Shown here: piece by piece, positions 53,141-63,925 of the stretch | Layout: every line of letters starts with the position of its first letter | Numbering within the stretch: position 1 is the stretch's first letter | NCBI RefSeq assembly: GCF_000247695.1 | Contig: NW_004624801.1 | Location: 3,965,401 to 4,029,400, forward strand | Source: Heterocephalus glaber | Taxonomy: Eukaryota > Chordata > Mammalia > Rodentia > Bathyergidae | Reading direction: 5' to 3' | DNA: 64,000 nt | Translations under genes and position numbers: made by a program | Notes under the pieces: model-generated | The model's database searches: none | What the model was told of the DNA's origin: nothing | What the model saw: the letters and a program-made list of their open reading frames with translations, nothing else

Positions 53141-54355
53141 ACTCTCGGGTGGAGGGGTGTTAACTGTAATAGCCTTGTTCCTTTCTCTGCTCAAATTGAT
53201 TTGCTGGGGGAGGAGGCAGGGGAGAGGGTCACCCTGAGTCTGGGGGACCAAAGAGGGCAAGGCAGGGCAGGAGGGATGGCCCTTCCCCGAGTTGAGCCCG
53301 GGAACCTCAGCCAAGCTGGGGAAATCTGTCCAGGGCATTGAGCTGTCTAGTCCTTGGAGAAGAGACCTGGAGAAGAAAAGGGCAGCATTTCTCACTTCCA
53401 AACTCTTCCGCAGGCTTTCCTAATTAATCTTCGCACACCTCCTGGGAGACAGAAAGTGCTCCCTCCTCCTTACTTGGCAGGAGTGAAGTCACTGGCCAGG
53501 AGGGTGGCTCAGAGTGGCTGCTCGGTGGTCAGGAGACCCTTCCCAGAGGAAGCCCCTTGTCTGCAGGCTGGGAGAAGGAAGCAAGCCAGGTGATCCCAGC
53601 AGGGCAAAGGGGCCCATGCTATTTTCCACCCTCCCAATCTCCTGAGTGCTGTAACTCCCAAAGCCCACTGGCCTTGGCTCCAGAAAGTAGGGTCATTCTG
53701 AACTTCTCCCTCCACACCCCATGTCTGAAAGGAATCACTATTCAGAGATTAAAAAAAAAAAGGCTGAACACCAAGTGCTCTGCTTCTCAGTTTGCACAGG
53801 AGGCAAGATTGGATCACAAACCTTGGATGCTGATCAGCATCTGCAAGGGGTCCTAACTCCTCCCTCACCCACTTACACATGTGCTCCGAGGCCCTGCCCA
53901 GGCTCTGATGGCAGTGAGGGCACCGTCCCTCCCCTGTGGTTCATCCAGGGGACAGGTAGGAAGCGGTGGGGCAAAGCTGTACTGAAGCCTTTGAAGAAAG
54001 CCCGGGCAGGATGGGGTAAGGCAAGGATGGCCCCCACCCGCAGCACAAAATTTAAAGGGGGCACCCAAACAGCTCCGCACATTTGGGGGCTCTGTCTTCC
54101 TAAGAGTTGAGCTTGCTGAAGCCCTGACCATTGGCACAAGGCCATCACTGCACACCTGTGATGCTGAGGAAACCTGATCTCCAAGGCACGGGTATGCACC
54201 GAGTCCTAAGCAGCTTTGAGAGAGAGAAAATGTGATGAGACAAGAAGGGAAGTCAGGAAAGAAAAGGAGAGGATGAAGCTTTATTTGGGCACCTGCTCTG
54301 CTAAGCCAGGCTCTTTGCACCCCTCTGAGAAAGCTTTCTCACCCCTACATCCAGG
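53140..54355. other. Unique non-coding stretch
   Basis: No gene is recognised. Overlapping frames on both strands at 53721-54320 lack domain features. Confidence 0.4.
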
Positions 54356-54356
54356 G

Positions 54357-54793
54357 TGTATCAGCAGTGCATACTAGAGAAACAGATTTAATGAAAGATC
54401 TACAAATATATAAGAATGTATAAGACTGGCTTACAACAGCCTTCCGAAGAGTCAGGTGTGGAGCAGTGCAAAAGGGCTGTCTGCACGCTGGAGATCCAGA
54501 GGATCCAGTCAAAGGCCTGGAGCTCGCTGAGGTGTCCTGTGCCAATCCACATCAGGGGGCCAAAGGATCTGCACCGGAGGGCTGCAGAGTCTGTGCTGTA
54601 AGCCAGAAGACAACGTCCAAGGTGAAGGCGAAGACCAGAGCTCCTCCAAAGAAACAGAAGCAATCCTTCCTTCTTTGCTTTCCATTCTGTCGAAGATCGT
54701 TCCTAGGGTGAGTCTTCCACACCCAGGACTATGCTGATCTAATTAGTTGGACGTTTCTTACTCAGATTGACACAATCAGTTAATTCTCACACA
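54357..54793 (-). mobile_element. MaLR-type LTR, antisense
   Basis: TACTAGAGAAACAGATTTAA, TCCAGAGGATCCAGTCAAAG and TTGACACAATCAGTTAATTC with CTCACACA at the end match the reverse complement of a MaLR-like LTR. The fit at both ends is good. Confidence 0.65.
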
Positions 54794-54984
54794 GTTTACC
54801 CACCTGTGCAGAACGGACCTGAGTAAAACCCCCAAAACGAAATATCCAAACACTAACTAAGGACCAGATCCAAGCCTGTATCCAGCCACCTGCTCCTCAC
54901 CTAATTCCAGCCCTATGCCATCCTGCCTTTCTTGGAAATTTGAATAATTTTCTCATTGTGGATTTTGGTTTTGTTCTTGTTATT

Positions 54985-55123
54985 GAAGCAGGGTCTCACT
55001 ACATAGTCCAGGTTGGCCTTGAATTTTCTATGTAGTCCAGGCTGGGTAGCCTTAAACCACAATCTTTCTACCTCAGCCTCCTGAGGACTGGGATTGTAGA
55101 CATGCACCACCATACTTGGCTTA
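54985..55123 (-). mobile_element. B1 SINE with the 29-bp internal duplication
   Basis: On the minus strand CCTGGACTACATAG and CCTGGACTATGTAG lie exactly 29 bp apart, which is the tandem duplication that defines mouse-type B1. The 5' end reads AAGCCAAGTATGGTGGTGCA and no ID half follows. This differs from the B1-dID copies elsewhere in the window. Confidence 0.8.
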
Positions 55124-55259
55124 AATTTTATTTTTAAAAAGTATTGTATTAAACATTATCATCTTGATGACTGAGTTTTTCGTGCCTTCTTCCCAATCTG
55201 GTGTCCAAGAGCAGTGCCCTACTTATCTCTCTTCACCCCTGATCCTGTTCGGAAGGCAT

Positions 55260-55462
55260 AAGAGGTGATGAACAAGGAGTGGTAACTTTAGAATCAGACG
55301 TAAAACCAAATCCATCTTTGCCACTGTACACCCACCCGCCAAGTCTCAGCTTCCTCCTGCATGAAAACAAGTCAGCAAGGTCTCTACAGAGAGGCTGAGT
55401 CAGGGTACCAATGCCACCTTGGCAGTGTCCAGCAAGTGGCAGAGGCTCAATGAATGGCAACT
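55260..55462 (+). mobile_element. MIR SINE remnant
   Basis: TAACTTTAGAATCAGACGTA, CATCTTTGCCACTGTACACC, AGTCTCAGCTTCCTCCTGCA and AAGTGGCAGAGGCTCAATGA span nearly the whole MIR in sense orientation. Confidence 0.7.
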
Positions 55463-55464
55463 CC

Positions 55465-55960
55465 CTTCTCTGTTCCCCTCTTCTCCAACCCCACCCCTTG
55501 ACTGCAAAGGAGGCCAGAACTCAGGGGCACTCAGAGCCCACCACGGCAAGGTAGGGACCTCCAACTTTGCAAAGTTCCTCCCAGGTCTTTATTTGGCAGG
55601 AGGAGAAACGAACTACAGATTCAATGTGAGAAGGGACCAGCGATCACTGCAGCAGTGTCAAACCAATTTGTTTGTGTTAAGTGCAGCCAATTAAACTTTT
55701 TGTCGTTTTTTTTTTTAAGATATCCCAGGTCAGGCTGTCTTAAGGAAGTTGGTCTCTGGCCAGATGCCTTTATCTACTCTCACCTGACTCACCTGACATG
55801 GAGGGAGAAAAATGGATTTCAAACTCACAGAGGAGCAATTCACAGATGGAAATGGTCTGGGAGGACAGGTCAGAGGGAAATGGATGATGAGAACAGTCAG
55901 AGAAGCCCAGCCCCTGGGAGGGGAACTGAGTATGGTGGAAAGGAGACCTGGCCCAGGCCT
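55465..55960. other. Unique non-coding stretch
   Basis: No gene or named repeat is recognised. Confidence 0.4.
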
Positions 55961-55961
55961 G

Positions 55962-56105
55962 ATTGCTACTCATGGTGCCATCCAGGACCAGTTGCACGAG
56001 CATCCCCTGGAACGTGTGAGAATGTGGCATCTCGGGCCAGCACGGAAGGCTCAGTCTCCATCCATAGGTTCCTGGGGCATCTGTGGACACAGGGCAGTTT
56101 GAGAG
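55962..56105 (-). mobile_element. MER5A hAT MITE, antisense
   Basis: CAGTTGCACGAGCATCCCCT, AACGTGTGAGAATGTGGCAT, CTCGGGCCAGCACGG and CAGTTTGAGAGATGCTGGTC follow the MER5A antisense order. Confidence 0.55.
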
Positions 56106-56164
56106 ATGCTGGTCTGGACCACTCTGAGATCCAGCCATCCTAAATAAATCTTCCCCAGGCTCAA

Positions 56165-56255
56165 GGCCAAATAGTGAACTCACTATGGAGATAGATTTAA
56201 ACCCAGGCAGTCTGACTCCAGAGTCTGGGTATACAGTGAGGCAGAACTAACAGGA
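56165..56255 (-). mobile_element. MIR SINE trace
   Basis: TAGATTTAAACCCAGGCAGT followed by CTGACTCCAGAGTC is the antisense MIR end. Confidence 0.5.
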
Positions 56256-56583
56256 CTTTGAAGGCGCTATCTCATAGGGAGCAAGCAGGCAGCTGCACTT
56301 TGGGGTGATAAGAGGGGGAAAGAAAGCAAATAGTTAACTGGAGGAGCAAATGATGTACTCCCTGGGATAAGAAATTAAGATGTGCAGGAAACCAGGAGGG
56401 GACCCCATGGATTCTAGGTGCATCTTTTGTCCAGTCTGAGGGTTAGCTTGCTGCTTTGTCTGTGGGGCAGCCATCTTTGCTCTCTGTATTTGTCTGTTCT
56501 GATAAACTTTTAGCCTTAAAACTGGCCCATGTATAATTTCCGTCTGTATAAGGATAAGACCCCACATTGGCTGGTGACACTTA

Positions 56584-57122
56584 TAAGGTATGATCTAAAA
56601 ATATGGTGAATGGTTAGTTCTTTTTTAAAAAAATATTAAAGACATGTTGCCATTAATCCCCCTGGATTCATTCCGACGGGCTTGTGCCATCATCCTTGCT
56701 GCTCTCTGAACCAGCTCCAGAAGTCTTCTTTCTTGAGTGTCTTAGTTGTGCTGTTGGGGCTGCCTCAATGTCCCAAATTGATACAAAATGTTTACCTTTC
56801 CTAGTCATTTTAACTTTGGGAAAAAGCCAGAAGTTGCATGCCACCAGAGCCAAGGAATAAAGTGGGTGAGGACACACTATAATGTTTTTATGAGCCTGCC
56901 TTTCCATTAGATGGGAGCAGCATTCACCATACCTTTGTTCCAACTTGTAAAGACACTCATGAAAGAGAACTTGCAGAACTGCTTCAGAAAGTGGGAGGAA
57001 CAATGGGAGAAGCATGTTTGAAGTCAGAGGGAATCTTTGGAGGGGAATTAATGGTAATGTGCCTTTTAATGTAACAAATTTTCTTTGCTTAAACATTCAC
57101 TCCATATTTTGATCACACCTCA
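56584..57122. mobile_element. Inverted composite of two mariner 3' ends
   Basis: The left end AAGGTATGATCTAAAAATAT is a diverged inverted match of the right end ATTTTGATCACACCTC. Next to each end lies the same sub-terminal segment read outward: GGATTAATGGCAACATGTCT (minus) and GGAATTAATGGTAATGTGCC (plus). On the minus strand 56700-56900 encodes NFWLFPKVKM, typical of mariner transposase. On the plus strand 56971-57010 encodes NCFRKWEEQWEK, typical of its C terminus. Stops and frameshifts make it non-functional. Confidence 0.7.
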
Positions 57123-57124
57123 TG

Positions 57125-57590
57125 CAGCCAAGGTCTTCTCTGAATCACTCACCCCTTTCCAAAGCACCTGGCCACTCACCAAGAGATCCTCTTTGTGCTT
57201 CCGTGTCTGACTCAAATCCATCCCTTCTAGGTCAATTCTCCACCTGCCCCTGGGGCTCCAGGAACCAAACTCTGAAACACCAATTACATTCAATCTGTGG
57301 GAAGCCCTGGTTGGAGATGGAAGGTGGGAAGAGAGAATCACAGGGATTCTTGTCCCAACTCTGGCCCTCAGGGCTGCCCTTTATCCATGACTACCAGTTT
57401 CCTTACAGTCACACTGGCTGGGGCTCCTCTCCAGGGCTGAGCTTGTTAAACAAGCTCCCTCCTCCTTTTTCCCTCAGGTCTAAGGAGGTTAATCCCAGCT
57501 ATTCCCCGGGTGAGTCCTGTTGCTTCCCTCAACTCTGCTGTCTTAACTGCTTTCTTGTTATTCAAGGACAATAAGCCAACACATCTGGAC
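57125..57590. other. Unique non-coding stretch
   Basis: A 150-codon plus-strand frame begins at the mariner border and has no domain. No gene is called. Confidence 0.4.
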
Positions 57591-58690
57591 ACCACTGCCA
57601 TTGAAAATTTTGTGTGGGGGATGCACTGTGTAAACGCAGCAGCAGGAATGAATTAAAGGGACAGAGTTTTAAAGGGAAGAGGAAAAAGCAAAAGATAAAA
57701 AGCTGCCCCAGAAAGGAGGGGGACAGGGGGCTCCAGAAACATGGATACCTGCAGGGCTTTGTCCCTGGCTTCTTAGCAGGGGGACCTTCTTCCCTGGAAT
57801 GTGTCACAATCTGATTGGCTCTCTGGGTGGATATGAGGCCACAAGACCCTAATTGGCCACAAGACACCCTGGCCTACATGAACATTCCTTTTGGTGGGCT
57901 TTGTTGGATTTCCTCCCACCTGCTTGTCCTTGTCAGGGCTGTAGCTCTGGGATTTATAGGCTGGTTAGGAGCCTTACAGATGTGGTCACTTGGAGTTAGT
58001 GATTAAGTAGGGGTTGCATGTGTGTCTACTTCAGTAACACAGTGTCCCTATAGTGAGAATATATATTTTATGTACTAAAGAAGAGTTTTCTTTTAGGTCA
58101 CGTAGCCCACTCCCCCTTTTGTCTCCTGTGCATTTTACTGGAGGTAGGGTGGCTATCTTGCTTTGTCTGTCAGCTCTCCCCCAGGTAATTTGATGTAAGT
58201 TCCTTTGAATTGCTCCCTCCGGTAAAGTTTTAACTCTTTCTAGTCAGGATTACCCAGAAAATCTAATGAAGCTCTCATTCTGATCTTGCCCTGCCTACAG
58301 AGCCCTTCCCCTACAAAAAGAGTTTTTAAACACACAGATCCCCCAGAGGAGTATACGTTACACCACAGGGCTACTAGGGGAAGGACTAGGGCTGGGGTGG
58401 GGGAACCCGCTCAGGTGAAAGCCTTTATTGAAGTTTGGGAAGAAATGGGCTAGGAGGGTAAGCAGGCATGGGATTGGCTAGTTGTAATTTCCATGGATTT
58501 GGGACCATAATCCTTAACCCTTGGAGTGTGCCAGCAACTTCCGGCAGGGTCCTGACTAAATCAGCAGGCAGCCCAGGCCCATCTCCTTTGACTCTATTCT
58601 CTCTTATCCACAGAAACCCCTGGATTCGCTTCACCTGGGCCCTAGGCCCTTCAGTCATTGAATAAATCTGAAACAGAACAAGAATCCCTT
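57590..58690 (-). mobile_element. Possible LTR-derived region, family unknown
   Basis: On the minus strand CTAGCCAATCCC (CCAAT box) is followed about 50 bp later by CTTCAATAAAGGC (polyadenylation-like signal) near 58430. Further CCAAT-type boxes occur near 57812 and 57855. The composition resembles retroviral LTRs, but no TG/CA boundaries, duplication or internal genes could be fixed. Confidence 0.3.
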
Positions 58691-58729
58691 TAGAACACAC
58701 TATTTAAAAATGTAAAATAAAATATTAAT

Positions 58730-58811
58730 GGCCGGAACGCAGCTCAGTGGTAGAGCCTTGCCTAGCGTGTGCGAAGCCCTGAGTTCCATCCCCAGCACTG
58801 AAAAAAAAAAG
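58730..58811 (+). mobile_element. ID SINE
   Basis: GGAACGCAGCTCAGTGGTAG, CTTGCCTAGCGTGTGCGAAG and TGAGTTCCATCCCCAGCACT form the body, followed by an A11 tail. The duplication is unclear. Confidence 0.85.
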
Positions 58812-59085
58812 CAAGCAATAAATACACCTTTAAAAGTGCATGTGTCTCTAATAGTCCTTTTAAGGATGATTGCCCCATAAACATAAACAGAGACACCCCA
58901 CAAATCTTGTATACAGTTGTGCATGGGAAAACAGGAGCAAGCAAAGGACAAGGGACAGAGTGGGTGCAGAAGAAGTTCCTTCCTGTCCCCTGAGAAAGTG
59001 GGTCATGGTCATTGTTCTCTACCTGATGCCCAATCCCTGAACTCAGTGGTGCACATCAGTAGCCCAGAAAGTGCTGAACATGCTG
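58812..59085. other. Unique non-coding stretch
   Basis: No feature is identified. Confidence 0.35.
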
Positions 59086-59087
59086 CT

Positions 59088-59305
59088 TGGAGCTCTGAGG
59101 CTAATGATGATTTCATATTATTAGCGATCTGCACGTTTTCTGCAGCCAATGAAATAATTGCATAAGAGAGCTGGTGAAAGGAAGAAAGCCATAAATGCCT
59201 TTTTCCTTCAGCATTGAAATGGCAAAGCTATAGAACTCATTGCAATTAATTAGCACTCTGTCTTACTGGCACCTTCATCTCCTCATTCCCATACAAACGC
59301 AAATA
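59088..59305. promoter_or_regulatory. Strong candidate conserved non-coding element
   Basis: GAGGCTAATGATGATTTCAT, ATTATTAGCGATCTGCACG, CAATGAAATAATTGCATAAG, CATTGCAATTAATTAGCACT and CAAACGCAAATAAAGG pack many homeodomain and octamer-like words into about 200 bp with no repeat match. Confidence 0.55.
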
Positions 59306-60440
59306 AAGGAGCATCCAGGAGCTCTGCTGCTGACCTCCCCCACCCAGCCAAACACCCCAAAAGGAGCCCTGGCCTGGGGGGAAGTCAAGAAGAAGCTTCC
59401 AGAGCTCCCTGCTGGGGAGCAGGGGCTAGGAGGATGCACAGTGAGTGTCAGGGTTGCTAGAAAGACGTGCTCCTCCTCGGACAAGGGGACTGGGTGTCCC
59501 AGGCCCTGAGCCAATGGCAATAACCCAGGGAATTTCACACAGGCAACAAAAATGCCAACTGCCAGCAGGTAGCCAAGGAGAGCAGAATGTGTGCCCAGCT
59601 CCTGTAGCGCTGGAACTCTATGTGACCAGTGCAGTCACCCAGGGTCCTGTACTAGAAGGGCCCCACACCTGCAACCTGATGCTCTGACATTACCTTCTTA
59701 AACCCCTGATGGTTTTGTCTTTGAACTCATGACTTCTTAGTGAGGTCCGAGGGAGCAATGGCACATGCACCAGAGGCCTGGGGCTCCCATGCGGGCTCCC
59801 CCCACTCTGTGTTCTCACCTCCCTGTGATGATCCTCAGCTGCCTGCACCCCTCCCATCCCCAGGACGAGTAAGTGCCAGAAGGTCAAGGACAAGTAAATG
59901 CATTCCACCCTCCCCAAGCACCCGCAAAGTCTGCGCTCTCCACTCAAGCAGCCTCATGCCCAGGGAGGACACTTTACAGCAAAGACATCATGACAGATCA
60001 ACAGTGAAAGACAGTGGAAGATTCTTTTCAAAAGTGTTTTTTCTGCTTTTGAACAGGACTGGGGTATTTAACTGGGCTCCCTTGGCCTCTGGGTCAGCCA
60101 TGGCTCCTACCTTCAATCCTTTGAAGGGCACACAGAGACTCTGCCATGTGCGTGGTCCAGACAGTGGGGCTAGGGGTGGAAGTCACAGCTCCCTCAAAAC
60201 TCTATAACCCTAAGGCTCATGGCCCCTTCTCTACAACTGTCAACCCCGCTCACTGGCTGGAGAAAATCCAAATTACTGTTCAATAACTAGTGTTGTGAGA
60301 AGGAGATCTTCACACCTATTTTTAAAAGCCCCAAGCCCTGGAAGGAATTTACTTAGCTGGAGAAAGTGAAGCAACTTAGTAGAGACGGGACCTAATAGCA
60401 TAGTTCGGTTCTTAATGGTAGAGTAGCTCTGTGGTGCTGC
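59305..60440. other. Unique non-coding stretch
   Basis: A 155-codon plus-strand frame (59740-60207) is overlapped by a minus-strand frame. No domain is recognised. Confidence 0.4.
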
Positions 60441-60441
60441 C

Positions 60442-60595
60442 CCATAGTGGTTAAATATACAGGAGCTGGGGTCAGAACTGATTATGTTCCAGGTTCTGCT
60501 AGTTAGTTTGAAACTTTTCTAAGTGCAGAGAGCCTCATTTTTTTATAAGAGTCTCAGAGTCTCATTGTTTTCAGCTGTAAAATGGATGCCATTGA
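60442..60595 (+). mobile_element. MIR SINE remnant
   Basis: ATAGTGGTTAAATATACAGG, AGCTGGGGTCAGAACTGATT, TTCCAGGTTCTGCTAGTTAG and CAGCTGTAAAATGGATGCC span the MIR 5' part to core. Confidence 0.65.
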
Positions 60596-60700
60596 AGGAA
60601 GGGAGGAAGGGGAGGGGAGAAGGGGAAGAGAAGAGGGAGGAGTGGAGGAAGGAGTGGAGGAGAAGAGAATGGAGAGAAAAGGAAGAAAGAGTATTCAACA
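60596..60700 (+). repeat. Polypurine (GGA/GAA) tract
   Basis: GGAGGAAGGGGAGGGGAGAA and similar runs follow directly on the MIR core. Several G3 and G4 runs could form a quadruplex on the plus strand. Confidence 0.85.
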
Positions 60701-61266
60701 ACATGGAAGGCCAGTAAGCAGGTGCACAGAAGCAGGAAGCATGAGAAAGAAGAAAAGGCAATGGAATCCCCTGAGTAGCATCAGTGCTGGTGGTGACAGG
60801 GTCACAGTTCCATGTCCTTTGGAAGGATGAGGGCCAAGACATTCAAACACCAGCTCTCAACTGCTTGAGGTAGGATGCAGTCCACTGCAGCTAAAGCAGA
60901 GGGAAGAGGTGAGCCAGGAGGACTCGACACAGGGACCAAAGCTGTCTGCCTCAAGGGCCCAGCTACAACAGGCAGCTGAGTGGTGGGCAGCTCAGGGATG
61001 CTGCATGCAGAGATCTGGAGGAAGAAGTTGTGGCCAAGCAGGTGTGGCACAGCCCTGATCAGTGTGGAGGGAGAGGTCTGGTCCTGTCCCAGGAAGAGGC
61101 TCACCTCCCTCTCCCATACTTCTATTCCTGGCTCTGGTGCTCAGGCCCCTCCTTGGAAAGCTGGTGGGGATTGGGAGGTGACTCAGCCTGGGAGGGCAGA
61201 AGGGCATAGCCTCACCAGCCAATATGACACCCTCTTCCTCTGCTGGGTCTGCTTTATTTTTGCCCA

Positions 61267-61270
<4 letters not shown>
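60700..61270. other. Unique non-coding stretch
   Basis: No gene or repeat is recognised. Confidence 0.4.

Positions 61271-61317
<47 letters not shown>
61271..61317 (+). repeat. (TG)n microsatellite
   Basis: About 23 perfect TG units lie exactly at the tail end of the antisense SINE that follows. This suggests expansion from the SINE tail. Alternating TG of this length can adopt Z-DNA. Confidence 0.95.
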
Positions 61318-61321
<4 letters not shown>

Positions 61322-61491
61322 GGAGATTGAACCCAGAGCCTTCACACATCCCCAGTCCCTTTTTATTTTTTACTTTGAGACAGATTCTCTCTAGGTTGCT
61401 AAATTGCCCAGGCTGGGCTTGAATTTATAATCCTTCTGCCTCAGTCTCCCAGAGTGATGGAATTACAAGTGTGCACCACCATATCTGGCTT
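61318..61491 (-). mobile_element. B1-dID composite SINE
   Basis: The ID half (TGGAGATTGAACCCAGAGCC, CACATCCCCAGTCCC) is shortened in the box A region. The B1 half (AAATTGCCCAGGCTGGGCTT, CACCACCATATCTGGCTT) is nearly complete. Confidence 0.85.
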
Positions 61492-61689
61492 GGTTTTGCC
61501 AAGCTTCTTGCAATTAGACCTATTTCCAGAGACAACCCTCATGTTCGGCCCAGATGGCAAATCATTATCCTGTAAAACTGAAGGAAACCTGCTATGTGCA
61601 ACCCTGCACACATGCAGGTGAATAGACGTGGGGATGGAGGGTGGGCTGCAGGCACAAGGGCTGGGCTCCCCTTCAGCTCCCCCCACCCT

Positions 61690-61905
61690 GACCATGATGT
61701 CAGTATTTCTAAGAAGCGATGCTGATTAAGCACTCACAATTTGCTTGCCCCTTACAAAGGCCGATGCATTTAATCCTTATGTCACCCCTATGACAAGCAT
61801 TATTCACATCCCCATTTTGCAGAATAAGAGCTAGAGGAATAGAGATGCTAAGTAACCTGTTGAGGGACACAGCTGGTCCATGGTATAGAGGGGATCCAGA
61901 TGCAG
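61690..61905 (-). mobile_element. MIR SINE remnant
   Basis: TGATTAAGCACTCACAATTT, TTTAATCCTTATGTCACCCC, TCACATCCCCATTTTGCAGA, TAAGTAACCTGTTGAGGGAC and ACAGCTGGTCCATGGTATAG follow the full antisense MIR. It is one of the best-preserved MIRs in the window. Confidence 0.85.
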
Positions 61906-62575
61906 ACAGCTGGCTACCCCAAACCAAAGGCACATTTCTCCCTTCTGTAAAATGGGCTCAAAGACCTCCCAAAGGGGGCTTTGGCCTCTGGTGAAAGTGG
62001 CTGGAAAGAAGAAAGTAGAAGCACAAAGCAAAAGTAAAGACAGCCAGTGTGTGCTGGATTCCTCCCCAGGCAGGATAGAACAGGAACCAAGAAATGCAAG
62101 AGGGGCCCAGGCCAAATTCTGGTCATTGGCTTCCTGGCTGGCTCCTCTGCCACCAGCTGCTGCCACCATCCTAATTCTGTTGTCCATCACTACCCACCAC
62201 ACCCTCAGGAAGACAGAAGCCACAGAGGGCACAGCTGGTGGACATGGGCACCAGCTGTGGTATAGTTCGTGACAATCAAAGCATCCCCTGGAAGAGATCC
62301 AGCAGCTGAATTCCCAATGCTCTGAGCTAGGATGCTGCAGAAATGGAAGTGTGTGGCATCTACGATGATGACAATGTGGCCCAAGGACAACATCGCTGCA
62401 GGCATCCATGGCTCTCCTTCCTGCCCAGCCCTGAAAGCTGGTCTCAGAGTGGCTCATTCAGAAGGGACCCTCCCCACTAGCAGGAACACCTACCTTCTTC
62501 TGTCTGTTCTGCCAGGGGTAAAAGGACCAAAACTCTCCAGCAGAGTTAATTCTGTGCCTGGCCACATCCAGCCCT
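61905..62575. other. Unique non-coding stretch
   Basis: A 208-codon minus-strand frame (61831-62457) overlaps the MIR and plus-strand frames. No domain is recognised, so it is not called. Confidence 0.4.
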
Positions 62576-62577
62576 AG

Positions 62578-62995
62578 CCAAACCCAGAGGCCAGCCAGGA
62601 CCATTTTTAATTCTTTTGCAATCAGCATTTTCCTTTCTTCATTTGCTGGTTGAATAATGCAGCCTGTAAGAAAAGGGCCCTCAGCACAATTCTGGTGCTC
62701 GTTTACAATGGAAATTGGGAAAACGGCGGAACGCATACTGCAAAATGCATTTAAAAGAAGATGATTCAATTGGATTTGGCAGCTCTGATATTCAGGACCA
62801 GAAGGAGAAAATCTGTCTATGATTTGAACATGTATAATTAAGATGAAAGCCGTAAGTACTGGGTGCATTTCTTAAGATGTCACCGGCTTTGTTGACTCCA
62901 GGCATTCTGATCAGTGGTGCAGAGCGCTTATTTCTGAAATCTGAATTGCTATGAGTGAGATGCCTTTTTAAAACCAGCACCATGGAGCCGAGTCA
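62578..62995. promoter_or_regulatory. Strong candidate conserved non-coding element
   Basis: Over 400 bp of repeat-free, even-textured sequence contains TTTTTAATTCTTTTGCAATC, TTTACAATGGAAATTGGG, CTGCAAAATGCATTTAAAAG, GATGATTCAATTGGATTTGG, GTATAATTAAGATGAAAGCC and AGAGCGCTTATTTCTGAAAT. CpG words persist in AT-rich context (AAAACGGCGGAACGC). A 136-codon minus-strand frame crosses it but has no domain. Confidence 0.55.
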
Positions 62996-63270
62996 AACCC
63001 TGACGCTGCACAGATCATCAGATGGAGCGAAGGCAGAAGGGGTGAGGCAGGGAGAGCAAAGAGTCCCTTGGGACCAGCTCTGATCATCCCCCAAGGTATG
63101 TGACTAAACCTTACAGACAGAAGTACAGGCAGAATTGGACCCATTCTGAGTATCCAGTTTTGGTTCTTTTTCTGGTGGCAATGAGAGTGCCAGGGCCCTG
63201 GGAACTGCTCCATCCTGAGAATAGAGAGCATACTGTGAATGTGGGATTATGACCTTTCAAAGTGGCAATG
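62995..63270. other. Unique non-coding stretch
   Basis: No feature is identified. Confidence 0.35.
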
Positions 63271-63274
63271 TGGT

Positions 63275-63925
63275 AGGGTAGCCCCACTTTATGCATGATT
63301 TCATTTGTCAGGGTTTCAGTTACCCAAGGTCAACCACAATCCAAAGATACTAGATGAGAAATTCCAAAATTAAACAATTAAGTTTGAAATTGTGTGCCAT
63401 CCGAGGGCTGTGATGAAATTCCTTGCAATCTCATTCTGTCCTATGACATGACTCATCTTTGTCCAGTGTATCCATGTTGTATATGCTACCCTCCCATTTG
63501 CCACTTAGTAGCTATCTCAGTTATCAGGTGGATATGGTGTTGAGGTATCACAGTGCTGAGTCCAAGGAACACTTAGGTACTAGCCTAAGGCTATATCACA
63601 GCATCTGTGTCATATTTACCACCCTTCAGCGCACCACACTGCACAGGGACTGCATTGGCTCATATCACTACAAGGCGATGTACTAAAAGCAGTAATACAG
63701 GAAGATATTTGGCGAGGGGGGATACCACATCAATTTAACTTTAGTGTAGTATATTATTTTAATTGTTTGATTTTATTATTAGATGTTGTTAGTCTCTTAC
63801 TGTGTCAAGTTTACAAATTAAACTTCATCATACATGTGTATATGTATAGAAAACATACTGTATGTAGGATTTGGTTTTATCCAAGGTTCCAGTGTCCCCT
63901 CAGGTTGAATGGGGACGATAGTGTG
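63275..63925 (+). mobile_element. Tigger-type (TcMar) DNA transposon remnant
   Basis: TTTCAGTTACCCAAGGTCAA, CCACAATCCAAAGATACTAG, AAATTCCAAAATTAAACAAT, TGTCCAGTGTATCCATGTTG, CACTTAGTAGCTATCTCAGT and TATCACAGTGCTGAGTCCAA keep the 5' order of a Tigger element. TTAAACTTCATCATACATGT and GGTTTTATCCAAGGTTCC then mark its 3' end. Most of the transposase region is absent, so it is an internally deleted, inactive copy. Confidence 0.75.

Noticed and set aside
56668..57096. 142-codon minus-strand frame as a host gene
   Set aside because: It contains mariner transposase motifs (NFWLFPKVKM) but lies in a rearranged, inverted and decayed element.
61831..62457. 208-codon minus-strand frame
   Set aside because: Its C-terminal part runs into an antisense MIR, plus-strand frames overlap it, and no domain is recognised.
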